Notes: generated by a model from the letters alone, not told the origin. A DNA stretch of 64,000 bases from Actinophytocola sp. (GCA_009377385.1 WHUD01000004.1:1-64000); one strand, 5' to 3'; shown: positions 41,087 to 50,399, counted from the first letter of the stretch. A program made the numbers and translations.

Positions 41087-42691
41087 GTGACGGAAACGAC
41101 CCTGCTCACCGGCGGCCGGATTCACTCACCCAGCTCACCCGACGCGACCGCGATGGCCGTCACGGACGGCACCGTGGTGTGGGTGGGTCAGGACGGGCCC
41201 GGTCGCGCGCTGCACCCGGACGCCGAGGAGGTCCTGCTGGACGGCGCGTTCGTCGCGCCAGCCTTCGTCGACGCCCACGTGCACGCCACCGCGACCGGCC
41301 TGCACCTCGCAGGCGTCGACCTCGAACGGGTCCGCGACGCCGGCGAGCTGCTGGCCGCCATCGCCGAGGCCGCACGGGACATCCCGCCCGGCGGCATCCT
41401 CATCGCGCACGGCTGGGACGAGATCACCTGGACCGCGCCGAGGCTGCCGAGCAGGGCCGAGATCGACGCCGCCGTCGGCGCGGTGCCCACCTACCTGAGC
41501 CGCATCGACGTCCACTCCGCGCTGGTCTCCACGGCGCTGCTCGACCTGGCGCCCGACGTCACCGACGTCCAGGACGGCCCGCTGACCGCCGCCGCGCACC
41601 ATCACGTGCGCAGCATGGTGCGGCATAACATCAGCCCGGACCAGCGCGCCAGCGCGCAGCGCGCGTTCCTCGACACCGCCGCCGCGCGCGGCATTGTCAG
41701 CGTGCACGAGTGCGCCGGACCCGACATCAGCGGCCAGGCCGACCTCGCCGCCCTCATCGCGCTCGCGGACGACCCCGGCTTGCCGGACGCCGTGCCGTAC
41801 TGGGGCGAGCTCGCCAGCAGCAAGGACACAGCCGCCGTGATCCGCGCCAAGGAGCTCGGCGCGCGCGGCCTCGCAGGGGACCTGTTCGTGGACGGCGCCA
41901 TCGGCTCGCGCACCGCCTGCCTGCACGAGCCCTACACCGACGCGGGCGGCACGGGGGAGCGCTACCTCGACGCCGAGCGGATCGCCGCGCACCTCGTCGC
42001 CTGCACCGACGCCGGGATGCAGGCCGGGTTCCACGTCATCGGCGACGCCGCGTTGTCCGAGGTCATCGCCGGGTTCGCCGAGGCGGAACGCCAGCGCGGC
42101 AGGCGCGCCATCGTCGCGGGCAGGCACCGCCTTGAGCACGTCGAGATGATCGACGAGGAGCAGGCCGCCCAGCTCGCAGCATGGAACGTGACCGCGTCGG
42201 TGCAGCCCCAGTTCGACGCGCTCTGGGGCGGCGAGGACGGCATGTACGTCCACCGGCTCGGGTCAGAGCGGGCCGAGCGGATGAACCCGTTCGCCATGCT
42301 CGCCGCCACCGGCGTGCTGCTCGCCGGCGGCTCCGACGCCCCGGTCACGCCGATCGACCCGTGGGCCAGCGTCCGGGCCGCCGCCGCGCACCGCACCGCG
42401 CGCCACGCGCTGTCCGCCCGCGCCGCGTTCAACGCCCACACCAGGGGCGGGCACCGCGCGGCGGGGGTCGACGACGGCGTCACCGGCAGCCTCGTGCCCG
42501 GCGCACCGGCCCACTACGCAGTCTGGGACGCGGGGGAGCTGCACGTCGCCACGTCCGACTCGCGGGTGCAACGCTGGTCGACCGACCCGCGCTCCCGCGT
42601 GCCTCCGCTGCCCGCGCTCGGCGTGGATGACCCGCTGCCGCGCTGCCTGCGCACCGTGCGGGCAGGCGCGACGATCTACGAGGCCGCATGA
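41087..42691 (+). CDS. amidohydrolase family protein (YtcJ-like)
   Basis: 534 residues from GTG 41087. The amidohydrolase-3 layout is clear: metal-binding HVHATATGLH, GWDEITW, LFVDGAIGSRTA, FHVIGDAAL and RHRLEHVEMI, then GGSDAPVTPIDPW near the end. These enzymes hydrolyse C-N or N-C=O bonds in small amides and are metal dependent; the substrate cannot be predicted. The frame is open to 41012, but the extra residues are not family-like. The stop overlaps the lnt start (ATGA), so it may be co-transcribed with the lipoprotein genes. Confidence 0.83.
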   Translation: MTETTLLTGGRIHSPSSPDATAMAVTDGTVVWVGQDGPGRALHPDAEEVLLDGAFVAPAFVDAHVHATATGLHLAGVDLERVRDAGELLAAIAEAARDIPPGGILIAHGWDEITWTAPRLPSRAEIDAAVGAVPTYLSRIDVHSALVSTALLDLAPDVTDVQDGPLTAAAHHHVRSMVRHNISPDQRASAQRAFLDTAAARGIVSVHECAGPDISGQADLAALIALADDPGLPDAVPYWGELASSKDTAAVIRAKELGARGLAGDLFVDGAIGSRTACLHEPYTDAGGTGERYLDAERIAAHLVACTDAGMQAGFHVIGDAALSEVIAGFAEAERQRGRRAIVAGRHRLEHVEMIDEEQAAQLAAWNVTASVQPQFDALWGGEDGMYVHRLGSERAERMNPFAMLAATGVLLAGGSDAPVTPIDPWASVRAAAAHRTARHALSARAAFNAHTRGGHRAAGVDDGVTGSLVPGAPAHYAVWDAGELHVATSDSRVQRWSTDPRSRVPPLPALGVDDPLPRCLRTVRAGATIYEAA

Positions 42692-44295
42692 CCGGCACCA
42701 TGCAGCAGGCTGCATCGGAGACGAGGGCCAGCCGCGTCAGGGCGAGCCTGCTGCCGGTGGCTGGGCGGCTGCTGGCCGCGGCGGCGTCCGGGGTGCTGCT
42801 GTATCTGAGCCACCCGCCGCGCGAGCTGTGGTGGCTGGCGCCGCTGGCGTTCGCCGGGCTGGGGCTGGTGCTGCACGGCAGACGTGCCCGTGCCGGGTTC
42901 GGGCTCGGCCTGGTGTTCGGCCTCGCGTTCACGCTGCCGCACCTGGTCTGGATCAACGACTTCCTCGGCCAGCAGCTCGGTCTCGCGCCGTGGCTGGCGC
43001 TGAGCATCGAGGTGGCTCTGTTCGCCGGGCTCGCGGGCGCGGCAATGACGGTCGTCGCGCCGCTGCGGGGTGGTCCGATGTGGATGGCGGCACTGTGGCT
43101 CGCCCTTGAGACGCTGCGCGGCGCGGTGCCGCTCAACGGCTTCCCGTGGGGCCGGGTCGCCTACAGCCAGCCGGAGGGGGTGTTCACGTCGCTGGCCGCG
43201 CTCGGCGGCATCCCGCTGGTCAGCTTCGCCGTTGTGCTCACCGGTTTCGGCCTCGCCCAGCTGCTGCTCGCCGTCGCCGACCACGCATGCGGGCGCGCGC
43301 TGGCGGCCACGGCGCTGGCCGTCGTCGTGCCGATCGCCGCGGGCGGGATCATGTGGCCGTTCGTCGGCACCGCACCGACGGCAGGCACCGTGACGGTTGC
43401 CGCTGTGCAGGGTAACGCCCCCAACGTCGGCCTCGACCTGCTCGGCATGCGCGACGTCCTCCGCGGCAACCACCTCGCGGAGAGCGAGCGGCTGCGGAAC
43501 GCCATCGATGCGGGCGAGCGACCGCGACCGGACCTCGTCGTCTGGCCGGAGACAGCCACCGCCGTCGTCGGGGACGACCCGGGGTTGGACGCGATGGTCG
43601 ACGGCTTCGGCGTCCCCGCGCTGATCGGCGCGCTCTACGGCCGCGACGACGGCAGGGCGGAGAACGCCGTCGTCTCCTGGGACCCCGAGACCGGGCAGGA
43701 CGACCGCTACGCCAAGCAGGAGCTGGTGCCGTTCGCGGAGTACGTGCCGCTGCGCACGATCGCGGGGTGGTTCACGCCGTTCCTCGACAACACCGTCGAC
43801 ATGCGCTGGGGCGAGGAGTCCGCCGTGCTCGACGCCGGAGAGGTCCGCGCGGGGCTGGCGATCTGCTACGAGGTCGCCTACGACTACGTGCTGCGCGACG
43901 CTGTGCGCTCCGGGGCCGAGCTGCTTGTGGTGCCAACGAACAACGCCTGGTACGGGCCGGGGGAGATGACCTACCAGCAGCTCTCGATGTCGCGACTGCG
44001 TGCGGTCGAGCACGGCAGGGCCGCCGTCGTCGCGGCCACCAGCGGCGTGAGCGCCATCGTCGCGCCGGACGGCAGCGTGCGGCAGCGGACAGGGCTCTAC
44101 ACCGCCGAGTCGCTCGTCGCCGACGTCCCGCTGCGCGACACCACCACGATCGCCACGGTCATCGGCGCGTGGCCCGAGTGGATCATCATTGGTGCCGGGC
44201 TTGCCGCGTTGCTGGGTCGGATAGGGTGGCGGCTCCGCGGCCGCGGTTCTTCGAGAGAGCCCAGCGTTCGGCCCGAGTCGGGGAGGAGTGCATGA
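42688..44295 (+). CDS. lnt: apolipoprotein N-acyltransferase
   Basis: 535 residues: about seven membrane helices in the first 230 residues, then a nitrilase-like periplasmic domain, then a final helix. The catalytic triad of Lnt is visible as Glu in VVWPETAT, Lys in [12 protein letters not shown], and Cys in [10 protein letters not shown]. It N-acylates the lipidated Cys of lipoproteins after Lgt and LspA. Its stop overlaps the start of ppm1. In Mycobacterium tuberculosis the two activities are fused in one protein (Ppm1), while here they are separate and overlapping. Confidence 0.93.
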   Translation: MTGTMQQAASETRASRVRASLLPVAGRLLAAAASGVLLYLSHPPRELWWLAPLAFAGLGLVLHGRRARAGFGLGLVFGLAFTLPHLVWINDFLGQQLGLAPWLALSIEVALFAGLAGAAMTVVAPLRGGPMWMAALWLALETLRGAVPLNGFPWGRVAYSQPEGVFTSLAALGGIPLVSFAVVLTGFGLAQLLLAVADHACGRALAATALAVVVPIAAGGIMWPFVGTAPTAGTVTVAAVQGNAPNVGLDLLGMRDVLRGNHLAESERLRNAIDAGERPRPDLVVWPETATAVVGDDPGLDAMVDGFGVPALIGALYGRDDGRAENAVVSWDPETGQDDRYAKQELVPFAEYVPLRTIAGWFTPFLDNTVDMRWGEESAVLDAGEVRAGLAICYEVAYDYVLRDAVRSGAELLVVPTNNAWYGPGEMTYQQLSMSRLRAVEHGRAAVVAATSGVSAIVAPDGSVRQRTGLYTAESLVADVPLRDTTTIATVIGAWPEWIIIGAGLAALLGRIGWRLRGRGSSREPSVRPESGRSA

Positions 44296-45053
44296 GCGAC
44301 ATCGGCGACACCACGGCACCCGTGCTTGTGGTGATCCCGACCTACAACGAGCGCGACACGGTTGGCGACGTCATCGAACGGCTCACTGCCGCCCTGCCCC
44401 ATGCGCACGTGCTCGTCGTGGACGACGGCAGCCCGGACGGCACCGGTGAGCTGGCCGACGACCTCGCCGCAGCCGACGAGCGGGTGCACGTGCTGCACCG
44501 CACCGAGAAGACGGGGCTCGGCGCCGCCTACATCGCGGGGTTCCGCTGGGGGCTGGCGCGGGATTACGCCACGATCGTCGAGATGGACGCCGACGGCTCG
44601 CACGCGCCGGAGGACCTGCCGCGCATCCTGGCCGCGCTGGCCAACGCCGATCTGGTGCTCGGCTCGCGCTACGTGCCGGGCGGCAGGGTGGTGAACTGGC
44701 CGAAGCGGCGGCAGCTGCTGTCGCGGGGCGGCAACCTGTACTCCCGGATCGCACTCGGCGTCAGCATCAAGGACATCACCGCAGGCTTCCGCGCGTACCG
44801 GGCGTCGGTGCTTGAAAAGCTGCCGTTGGACGACATCGCATCGCACGGCTACTGCTTCCAGATCGACCTCGCTTGGCGAACGGTGCGCTCCGGCTTCACC
44901 GTCACCGAAGTGCCGATCACGTTCACCGAACGGGAGCTGGGGGAGTCGAAGATGAGCGGCGACATCGTGCGCGAGGCCGTGCTGCAGGTCGGCAGGTGGG
45001 GGCTGCGGCGGCGTGGCGAACAGCTCGCGTCGCTACTGCGGCGAAAGCACTAG
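44292..45053 (+). CDS. ppm1: polyprenol-phosphate-mannose synthase
   Basis: 253 residues of the GT2 dolichol-phosphate-mannose synthase type: [44 protein letters not shown] with the DxD-type motif, [13 protein letters not shown], and [10 protein letters not shown]. It transfers mannose from GDP-mannose to polyprenyl phosphate, the donor for GT-C mannosyltransferases that build lipomannan and lipoproteins' glycans. GGGAGGAG precedes the ATG, which overlaps the lnt stop. The two GT-C-like proteins in this window (2535 and 63134) are possible users. Confidence 0.92.
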   Translation: MSDIGDTTAPVLVVIPTYNERDTVGDVIERLTAALPHAHVLVVDDGSPDGTGELADDLAAADERVHVLHRTEKTGLGAAYIAGFRWGLARDYATIVEMDADGSHAPEDLPRILAALANADLVLGSRYVPGGRVVNWPKRRQLLSRGGNLYSRIALGVSIKDITAGFRAYRASVLEKLPLDDIASHGYCFQIDLAWRTVRSGFTVTEVPITFTERELGESKMSGDIVREAVLQVGRWGLRRRGEQLASLLRRKH

Positions 45054-45061
45054 ACGCCAGC

Positions 45062-45104
45062 ACCGTGAAGGCCCCGCAGCACGTCGCTGCGGGGCCTTCA
45101 CGGT
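45062..45104. terminator. bidirectional terminator between ppm1 and rbpA
   Basis: Perfect 19-base arms (ACCGTGAAGGCCCCGCAGC at 45062-45080 with 45086-45104) and a five-base loop, between convergent genes. Confidence 0.85.
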
Positions 45105-45148
45105 CTGCGCCGAATGAGGAGCGGAGGCCGACATGGGGTAGGCGCTGG

Positions 45149-45493
45149 TCAGGCGCTACGGGAGCGGCGCTCCTTCAGTTCGGTGAGGCGCTCGTCGAGC
45201 AGTTCTTCCAGTTCGCCGATGGTGCGGCGCTCGAGCAGCATGTCCCAGTGGGTACGCGCAGGCTTGGCCTTCTTCTGCTCTTCCTCGCCGCCGTCGATGA
45301 TCTTCGACTCCGTGCCGTGCAGCCGGCACTCCCAAACCGAAGGGATCTCGGCATCGTCGGAGAACGGAACCTCGAAGTCGTGGTCCTTAGGGCAGGCGTA
45401 GCTGACGGTGCGCCTCGGCGCGAGGTCGTGGTTGCGGTCGGTCTCGTAGCTGACCGCTCCCAGTCTGCTGCCACGGAGAACACGGTCGGCCAT
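45149..45493 (-). CDS. rbpA: RNA polymerase-binding protein RbpA
   Basis: 114 residues matching RbpA over its length: N-terminal LRGSRLGAVSYETDRNHDLAPR, a zinc-binding or Rv2050-type core (YACPKDHDFEVPF, WECRLHG), a basic linker (EEEQKKAKPARTHWDML) and the sigma-interaction helix (RRTIGELEELLDERLTELKERR). RbpA stabilises the open complex with group 1 sigma factors in actinobacteria. AAAGGAT lies upstream of the ATG, and a SigR-type promoter at 45549-45574 suggests induction by disulfide stress, as known for rbpA in Streptomyces. Confidence 0.96.
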   Translation of the reverse strand: MADRVLRGSRLGAVSYETDRNHDLAPRRTVSYACPKDHDFEVPFSDDAEIPSVWECRLHGTESKIIDGGEEEQKKAKPARTHWDMLLERRTIGELEELLDERLTELKERRSRSA

Positions 45494-45548
45494 GATGTAG
45501 ATCCTTTCTGTTCAGGCTCACGTCAGCCTGGCGGCGCTTACCCTATGC

Positions 45549-45574
45549 AACGGTGGACAGGCCGTCAGGATTCC
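45549..45574 (-). promoter_or_regulatory. SigR/SigH-type promoter of rbpA
   Basis: On the minus strand GGAAT (45574-45570), 18 bases and GTT (45551-45549) match the SigR/SigH consensus GGAAT-N18-GTT exactly, about 55 bases before the rbpA start codon. Confidence 0.75.
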
Positions 45575-45829
45575 CGACAGACTGTCTGGGCGCACTATGC
45601 ATCACGTCACGCTGTCGTTCTAGCTTGCGTGACAGAGACGCCAGTGAGCCGCAGACGTGACGACGTTGTGCCCTTCGACATGCAGATAACCCCCGTTTGG
45701 GTTAAGCATTGTCTTAGCTAGCTTGACAGATAGCGGTTCCGGTCAACCCCACGGCCATGAGGGACGTCACGTAGGTAACGCTTCGTAGTGGACTGATCGC
45801 ATGATCGTCGCGAGGGCGGCGTATCAGGC
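45575..45829. other. rest of the long intergenic region between rbpA and the MFS gene
   Basis: The gene-free stretch is 45494-45829 (336 bases). Beyond the SigR-type promoter it holds a short dyad TAACCC-N6-GGGTTA (45687-45704) and no convincing reading frame, RNA gene or strong hairpin. Confidence 0.4.
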
Positions 45830-47254
45830 TCACAGCCGTTCCGGGGGCTGGTTGCCCGCCGCCGTGATGGCCCTGCGTACCGGCACCAACGCGAGCAGGC
45901 AGAACCCGACAACGAAGAACACCGTCAACGCGACGATCGCGGGCCGGAACGAGCCGGTGGCGTCGGCGACGACGCCGAACAGCAGCGGTCCCATCCACGA
46001 GGTCCCGCGCTCGGTCATCTCGTACAGCGAGAAGTACTGGCCCTCCTTACCGGACGGGATGAGCTGGCTGTACAGCGAGCGGGACAGCGCCTGGGTGCCA
46101 CCGAGCACGAACCCGATGCCAGCCGCGACCGTCCAGAACATCAGCTTGTCGCCGGGTTGCAGGTAGTAGGCGGCGACCAGCACGCCGACCCACAGCACGA
46201 GGCACGCCAGGATGGTGCGTTTGGCGCCGACCCGGACGGCGACCCTGCCGAGCGCCCACGCGCCGACGAACGCGATGAGCTGCACGACAAGGATGGTCAC
46301 GGTCAGCACCTCTGGGCCGAAGCCGAGCTGCTGGTCGCCGTACTGCGCCGAGACGTTGATGACGGTCGCGACGCCGTCGTTGTAGACCAGGTACGCGCCA
46401 AGGAACAGCAGCGTCAGCGGGACGGCGAGCGCGCCGCGCACCGTGTCCCGTAGCTCGACGAACCCGGTGAGCAGCACCGGCCGATCCTCGGCAGGCGGTG
46501 GCGGGTCACTGCGCTGCACGATGCGGCGCAGTGGGATCAGCGTGAAGGCGGCCCACCACAGTCCTGACAGCAGGAACGCGACCCGCACCGCATCGCCCTG
46601 GGACATGCCGACCGCGTCGTGGCCGAGCACGAGGACGAGCTGGATCGCCAGAGCCAGCGCGCCGCCGAGGTAACCAAGCGCCCAGCCGCGCGAGGACACG
46701 GCGTCCCGTTCATCGGGATGGGCGACGTCGATGAGGAACGAGTAGTACACGATGATCGATGCGCCAGCCGCGACCTGCCCGATCAGGTAGAGCAGCGCCG
46801 CGAGCTGCCAGTTGTCGCCCGAGGCGAACACCATCAGCCCGATCGCCGTCGCGCCGGTGAAGGCGAGCACGCCGAGGATGCTCTTGCGGTTGTGGCTGCG
46901 GTCGTTGATCGCCCCGGTAATCGGCAGCACGATGACCTGCGCGATCAACGCGGCGGCGACGAGGTAATTCCACACGACGCCCGCCGACATCGACCACCCG
47001 AACAGGCTGACGTCGCAGTTGTGCAGGCCGCTCTCGGCGCCGGACGGGTTCACACAGGGATTCGGCCCGTTGTCGGCGGTGTTCTGCTTGGCGTCCTCCT
47101 TCGCCAGCGCGGTCAGGAACAGCGCGCCGAACGTCGTGGTGACCGAGGTGTACATCGGCTGGCTGGCCCAGTCGTAGAAGTACCAGCCGCGCTGCTCCCG
47201 CTTGCGGGCTCGGGGGTCGGTTGCCGGAACTGGACCGACACGGTCGCTCTGCAT
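45830..47254 (-). CDS. MFS transporter (UMF1/Atg22-like)
   Basis: 474 residues with 12 predicted membrane helices. The start GWYFYDWASQPMYTSVTTTF is characteristic of the UMF1 family related to yeast Atg22, as is VYYSFLIDVAHPDERDAVSSRGWALGYLGG in the first half and GGTQALSRSLYSQLIPSGKEGQYFSLYEM in the second. Family members are thought to export amino acids or related solutes; no substrate is evident. The first outer loop (about 55-80) has two Cys that may form a disulfide. The gene is divergent from the Rpf-like gene. Confidence 0.85.
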   Translation of the reverse strand: MQSDRVGPVPATDPRARKREQRGWYFYDWASQPMYTSVTTTFGALFLTALAKEDAKQNTADNGPNPCVNPSGAESGLHNCDVSLFGWSMSAGVVWNYLVAAALIAQVIVLPITGAINDRSHNRKSILGVLAFTGATAIGLMVFASGDNWQLAALLYLIGQVAAGASIIVYYSFLIDVAHPDERDAVSSRGWALGYLGGALALAIQLVLVLGHDAVGMSQGDAVRVAFLLSGLWWAAFTLIPLRRIVQRSDPPPPAEDRPVLLTGFVELRDTVRGALAVPLTLLFLGAYLVYNDGVATVINVSAQYGDQQLGFGPEVLTVTILVVQLIAFVGAWALGRVAVRVGAKRTILACLVLWVGVLVAAYYLQPGDKLMFWTVAAGIGFVLGGTQALSRSLYSQLIPSGKEGQYFSLYEMTERGTSWMGPLLFGVVADATGSFRPAIVALTVFFVVGFCLLALVPVRRAITAAGNQPPERL

Positions 47255-47460
47255 GCCACCTCGTCAAGGTCGTCTCGTGTGGTGGGGCGGACATTACTGG
47301 GCGAAGACGTCGGCCGTGGGGCGCGCACGCGGATCGTGGCCAATTCGCAGTCGTGCCTGGCCCGGGTGTCGTCCAGCCGGGTTCTTTTCGTCGCATCTGA
47401 TGCTGATGTTCCCACTGTGACTCTTGTGGTGGTTGAGACCACTGCTTACCGTGCTGAGGT

Positions 47461-48150
47461 ATGAGTCGCTGGTTGCGTGGCATCGCACGGGGTGCGGTCG
47501 TGCTCGCGGTCGCACTGCCGGGGAGCGTGGTGACCGCGCTGCCCGCCGCGTCGGATCCGACGTGGGAACAGTGGGCGAAGCTGCGGATCTGCGAGTCCAG
47601 CGACCGCTACGACGTCAGCACCGACACCGGCTACTACGGCGCGTACCAGTTCGACCTGCCGACATGGCGCAGCGTCGGCGGCACCGGCAAGCCGCACAAG
47701 GCCAGCCCCGCCGAACAGGACTACCGGGCGCTGTACCTGTACCGCATGCGCGGCTGGCAGCCGTGGGAATGCGCTGGGACAAAGTTCCTCAACCTGCGGG
47801 AGGACTCGGACGCGCGCAGTAAGGTGGTACCCAGCTACGCTGAGTCGGCCTACATCGGCGGCGAGGGCGAACTGCCTGCGCCGCCCGACGTCAACACCGG
47901 GCCCAAGGAGATGCCGCCGTGGCCGGGCGTCGTCTACGACTACGGTGACTGCGCGGTGGCGCTGCAGGACTTCCAACTGCGGATGAACGCCTTCGACCTC
48001 GGCTACACGTTCACCGGATCGGGTTGCTACTACGCTCAGACCAAGCGGGCGGTGCTGGCGTTGCAGCGGGCGAACGGGATCAAGGACTCGGGTCTGCTTG
48101 GTCCGAAGACGTGGCGTGCGGCGTGGCACGGGAAGCCGCCTCGTCCGTAG
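47461..48150 (+). CDS. Rpf-like transglycosylase with peptidoglycan-binding domain
   Basis: 229 residues. A signal peptide (WLRGIARGAVVLAVALPGSVVTALPAA) leads to a resuscitation-promoting-factor-like lysozyme domain, WEQWAKLRICESSDRY with the catalytic Glu in CES and GYYGAYQFDLPTW. The C-terminal half (about 165-225, VALQDFQLRMN, AVLALQRANGIKDSGLLGPKTW) is a peptidoglycan-binding domain. It should cleave or remodel wall glycan outside the cell. Its last 71 bases overlap the end of the convergent GDPD gene. I could not recognise a ydaO riboswitch in the 200-base leader. Confidence 0.85.
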   Translation: MSRWLRGIARGAVVLAVALPGSVVTALPAASDPTWEQWAKLRICESSDRYDVSTDTGYYGAYQFDLPTWRSVGGTGKPHKASPAEQDYRALYLYRMRGWQPWECAGTKFLNLREDSDARSKVVPSYAESAYIGGEGELPAPPDVNTGPKEMPPWPGVVYDYGDCAVALQDFQLRMNAFDLGYTFTGSGCYYAQTKRAVLALQRANGIKDSGLLGPKTWRAAWHGKPPRP

Positions 48151-48931
48151 CGGTGTGCGGCCACGCGTCGCGTTCGCGCAGCACCGTGCGCAGGATGTCC
48201 GGGCGGTCGGTGATGATGCCGTCGACGCCGATGTCCAGTAGCCAGCGCATGGTCGCTGCGTCGTCGACCGTCCAGACGTGCACCTCGGCGCCCATGCGGT
48301 GCGCCCGGCGGACGAAGGCGGGGGTGACCACGGTGAGCCTGCCCTGACGCAGCGGGACCTGCGCCATCGCGCCCCTGGCGAGGAAGCCGAGCGGGACGAG
48401 GGGGATCTTGCTCGTCGCCCATACGACGCCAGCGGACACCGGGTCCATCGCCTGCACGAGCTGCGGGCCGCCGAGCCTGCGGATCCTGGCGAGCCTGCGC
48501 GCGGAGAACGACGCCGCGGCGACCCGGTCGACGGCCTTGCAGCGCCGGATCGTGCGCAGGAACGGCTCGACGGCGGCGTCGGTCTTGATGTCGACGTTGA
48601 AGTGCGCGTGCGGCAGCTCCTCGAGGACGTCTTCGAGTCTGCTGACCGGCTCGCGGCCGCCGACCTTGGCGCGCCGGACCTCTGACCAGGTGAGCTTGTT
48701 GATCGAGCCGTCCCTGTCGGTGGTGCGGTCCAGCGTCTCGTCGTGGTGGACGACGAGGACGCCGTCGGACGTGGCGTGGACGTCCGTCTCGATGTGGTGG
48801 TACCCCTCGTCCGTTGCGCGGCGGAATGCGGGCAGCGAGTTCTCCATGCCGTGCAGGTCGTCGATGTGCCAGCCGCGGTGCGCGAAGGCGCGCGGCACCG
48901 GCGAGGCGAGGTAGGGATAGCGCGAAGTCAC
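48080..48931 (-). CDS. glycerophosphodiester phosphodiesterase
   Basis: 283 residues from GTG 48931. GDPD motifs: AHRGWHIDDLHGMENSLPAFRRA, IETDVHATSDGVLVVHHDETLDRTT, and FNVDIKTD, giving the His/Glu/Asp metal site. It hydrolyses glycerophosphodiesters to glycerol-3-phosphate, mainly in phospholipid turnover. The frame runs much further upstream but with a non-family, Arg-rich sequence. Its last 24 codons run beyond the usual family end and overlap the Rpf-like gene by 71 bases in the opposite strand, so both 3' ends are constrained. Confidence 0.87.
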   Translation of the reverse strand: MTSRYPYLASPVPRAFAHRGWHIDDLHGMENSLPAFRRATDEGYHHIETDVHATSDGVLVVHHDETLDRTTDRDGSINKLTWSEVRRAKVGGREPVSRLEDVLEELPHAHFNVDIKTDAAVEPFLRTIRRCKAVDRVAAASFSARRLARIRRLGGPQLVQAMDPVSAGVVWATSKIPLVPLGFLARGAMAQVPLRQGRLTVVTPAFVRRAHRMGAEVHVWTVDDAATMRWLLDIGVDGIITDRPDILRTVLRERDAWPHTATDEAASRATPHATSSDQADPSP

Positions 48932-48999
48932 GTTTTCCAGTGTGCCGTCTCGGCGTGGCCTGCGGGTGAGCGCCGGATGTCTGGTTAAGGTCAGATCCC

Positions 49000-49389
49000 A
49001 TGGATAGCGCGATCCTCCTCGATTCGTCACGTGACGAAATGCACGCCAGTGGGGCAGAGGGGACCGGTCGGCCGCGGCACTGCGAGTGGTGCGGTTCCCG
49101 GTTGCCGGAGTCCGGTGTGGCCGGACGGCGGCGTCGCTACTGCGGGCAGGCGTGCCGGCAGCGGGCGTACGAGCGCCGCACCGCCGTGCAGCGTGGCGGA
49201 CTGCCGGAGGACGCCGTCGTGCTGTCCGGCGCCGAGGTCGCGAACCTCCAGGACCGGCTGTTCCAGCTCCGCTGCGCCGCGGAGGACGTCGTGACGGCCC
49301 TCGACGACGGCGCGTCGTCCGCCGAACTCCGGACGCTGCTTGCGCACGTCGCGGACGCCGCCACCCAGGCGGAGCGACTCCGCGCCTGA
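49000..49389 (+). CDS. small zinc-finger-like protein
   Basis: 129 residues. A Cys4 cluster (HCEWCGSRLPESGVAGRRRRYCGQACRQRAYERR: see Cys in CEWC and CGQAC) should bind zinc, and the C-terminal 60 residues form predicted helices rich in Ala, Leu and Glu. Proteins like this are common in Pseudonocardiaceae with no known function; DNA or RNA contact is plausible given the Arg-rich finger. ATG 49000 follows a weak AAGG; ATG 49039 is an alternative directly behind the palindrome at 49023-49038. Confidence 0.65.
   Translation: MDSAILLDSSRDEMHASGAEGTGRPRHCEWCGSRLPESGVAGRRRRYCGQACRQRAYERRTAVQRGGLPEDAVVLSGAEVANLQDRLFQLRCAAEDVVTALDDGASSAELRTLLAHVADAATQAERLRA
49023..49038. repeat. perfect 16-bp palindrome TTCGTCACGTGACGAA
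   Basis: The 16-base palindrome lies in the 5' end of the zinc-finger gene. A closely similar palindrome with the same 12-base core CGTCACGTGACG occurs at 53050-53075, about 4 kb away. Confidence 0.55.
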
Positions 49390-49400
49390 CCAACCCACGC

Positions 49401-49470
49401 GCCGTGTCCCACGCTCCTGACGCCGACTTCCACGCTCCTGACGCCGAGTTCCACGCTCCTGACGCCGTTT
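49401..49470 (-). repeat. 21-bp tandem repeat array, locus A
   Basis: Three complete 21-bp units (49401-49421, 49422-49442, 49443-49463) plus seven bases of a fourth. On the minus strand each begins GTCAGGAGCGTGG. It fills most of the gap between the zinc-finger and AraC genes. The same unit recurs at 54936, 55452 and 61432. Confidence 0.85.
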
Positions 49471-49500
49471 CTGCGCTAGGAAATTCCGGTGCGGCGTGCC

Positions 49501-49959
49501 ATGATCCCGTACGTGACCAGCAGTTCCGCCGCAACGCAGCACCTGCGCGACCTCGCGCTGCTGCGCCGCGTTCGGGACCGGATGGACCGGGAGTACGCGC
49601 AGCCGCTGGACGTCGAGGCGCTCGCTCGCAGCGTGCACATGTCGGCAGGGCACCTCAGCCGTCAGTTCCGGCGCGCGTACGGCGAGTCGCCGTACTCCTA
49701 TCTGATGACGCGGCGCATCGAGCGCGCGATGGCGTTGCTGCGTCGTGGTGACCTCAGCGTCACCGAGGTCTGTTTCGCGGTCGGGTGTTCGTCGCTGGGC
49801 ACGTTCAGCACTCGCTTCACCGAGTTGGTGGGCGTGCCGCCAAGCACCTACCGGCGCCAGGCAGCTCGCACGACGGGGATTCCGCCGTGTGTAGCCAAAC
49901 AGGTGACAAGACCGATCAGAAATCGAGAAGCGCGGGTCACGGAGTCGCAACTAGCGTGA
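49501..49959 (+). CDS. AraC family transcriptional regulator
   Basis: 152 residues; the first 115 are nearly all the AraC double helix-turn-helix ([83 protein letters not shown]), with a short C-terminal tail and no ligand-binding domain. ATG 49501 and GTG 49513 are possible starts. It lies upstream of and close to a VOC protein and a UvrA-like ATPase, a conserved actinobacterial trio, and probably regulates them. Confidence 0.83.
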   Translation: MIPYVTSSSAATQHLRDLALLRRVRDRMDREYAQPLDVEALARSVHMSAGHLSRQFRRAYGESPYSYLMTRRIERAMALLRRGDLSVTEVCFAVGCSSLGTFSTRFTELVGVPPSTYRRQAARTTGIPPCVAKQVTRPIRNREARVTESQLA

Positions 49960-49964
49960 CCGCC

Positions 49965-50375
49965 ATGGACATCACTATTCAGACAACGTTCCTCCCGCAC
50001 GACGACCCGGACACATCCCTGGCGTTCTACCGCGACACCCTCGGCTTCGAGGTCCGCAACGACGTCGGGCAAGGCACGATGCGCTGGATCACGGTCGGCC
50101 CCGCCAGCCAGCCCGGCACGTCGATCCTCCTGGCACCGCCTGCCGCCGACCCCGGCATCACCGACGACGAGCGTCGCACCATCGCCGAGATGATGGCCAA
50201 GGGCACGTATGGCTGGATCATGCTGGCCACCGCCGACCTCGACGGCACTTTCGATCGGGTGCAGGCCAGCGGCGCCGAGGTCGCCCAGGAGCCGACCGAG
50301 CAGCCGTGGGGCATGCGCGACTGCGCGTTTCGCGACCCCGCTGGCAACCTGATCCGCATCAACGAGCTGCGCTGA
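49965..50375 (+). CDS. VOC family (glyoxalase/bleomycin resistance-like) protein
   Basis: 136 residues from ATG 49965, five bases after the AraC stop. The vicinal-oxygen-chelate fold is clear: [24 protein letters not shown] at the start and [15 protein letters not shown] at the end, with a metal-ligand Glu there. Family members bind metals or sequester drugs such as bleomycin. The position between an AraC regulator and a UvrA-like ATPase suggests a drug-tolerance function, inferred only. Confidence 0.85.
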   Translation: MDITIQTTFLPHDDPDTSLAFYRDTLGFEVRNDVGQGTMRWITVGPASQPGTSILLAPPAADPGITDDERRTIAEMMAKGTYGWIMLATADLDGTFDRVQASGAEVAQEPTEQPWGMRDCAFRDPAGNLIRINELR

Positions 50376-50399
50376 GCGCGCGGATCGAGGGGAGACACG

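Noticed and set aside
47255-47460. ydaO (c-di-AMP) riboswitch upstream of the Rpf-like gene
   Set aside because: Such riboswitches precede many rpf genes, but the expected conserved segments were not recognised in this 206-base leader.
49401-49470. CRISPR array suspected from regular 21-bp repeats
   Set aside because: Units are directly adjacent with no spacers, and no cas gene is present.
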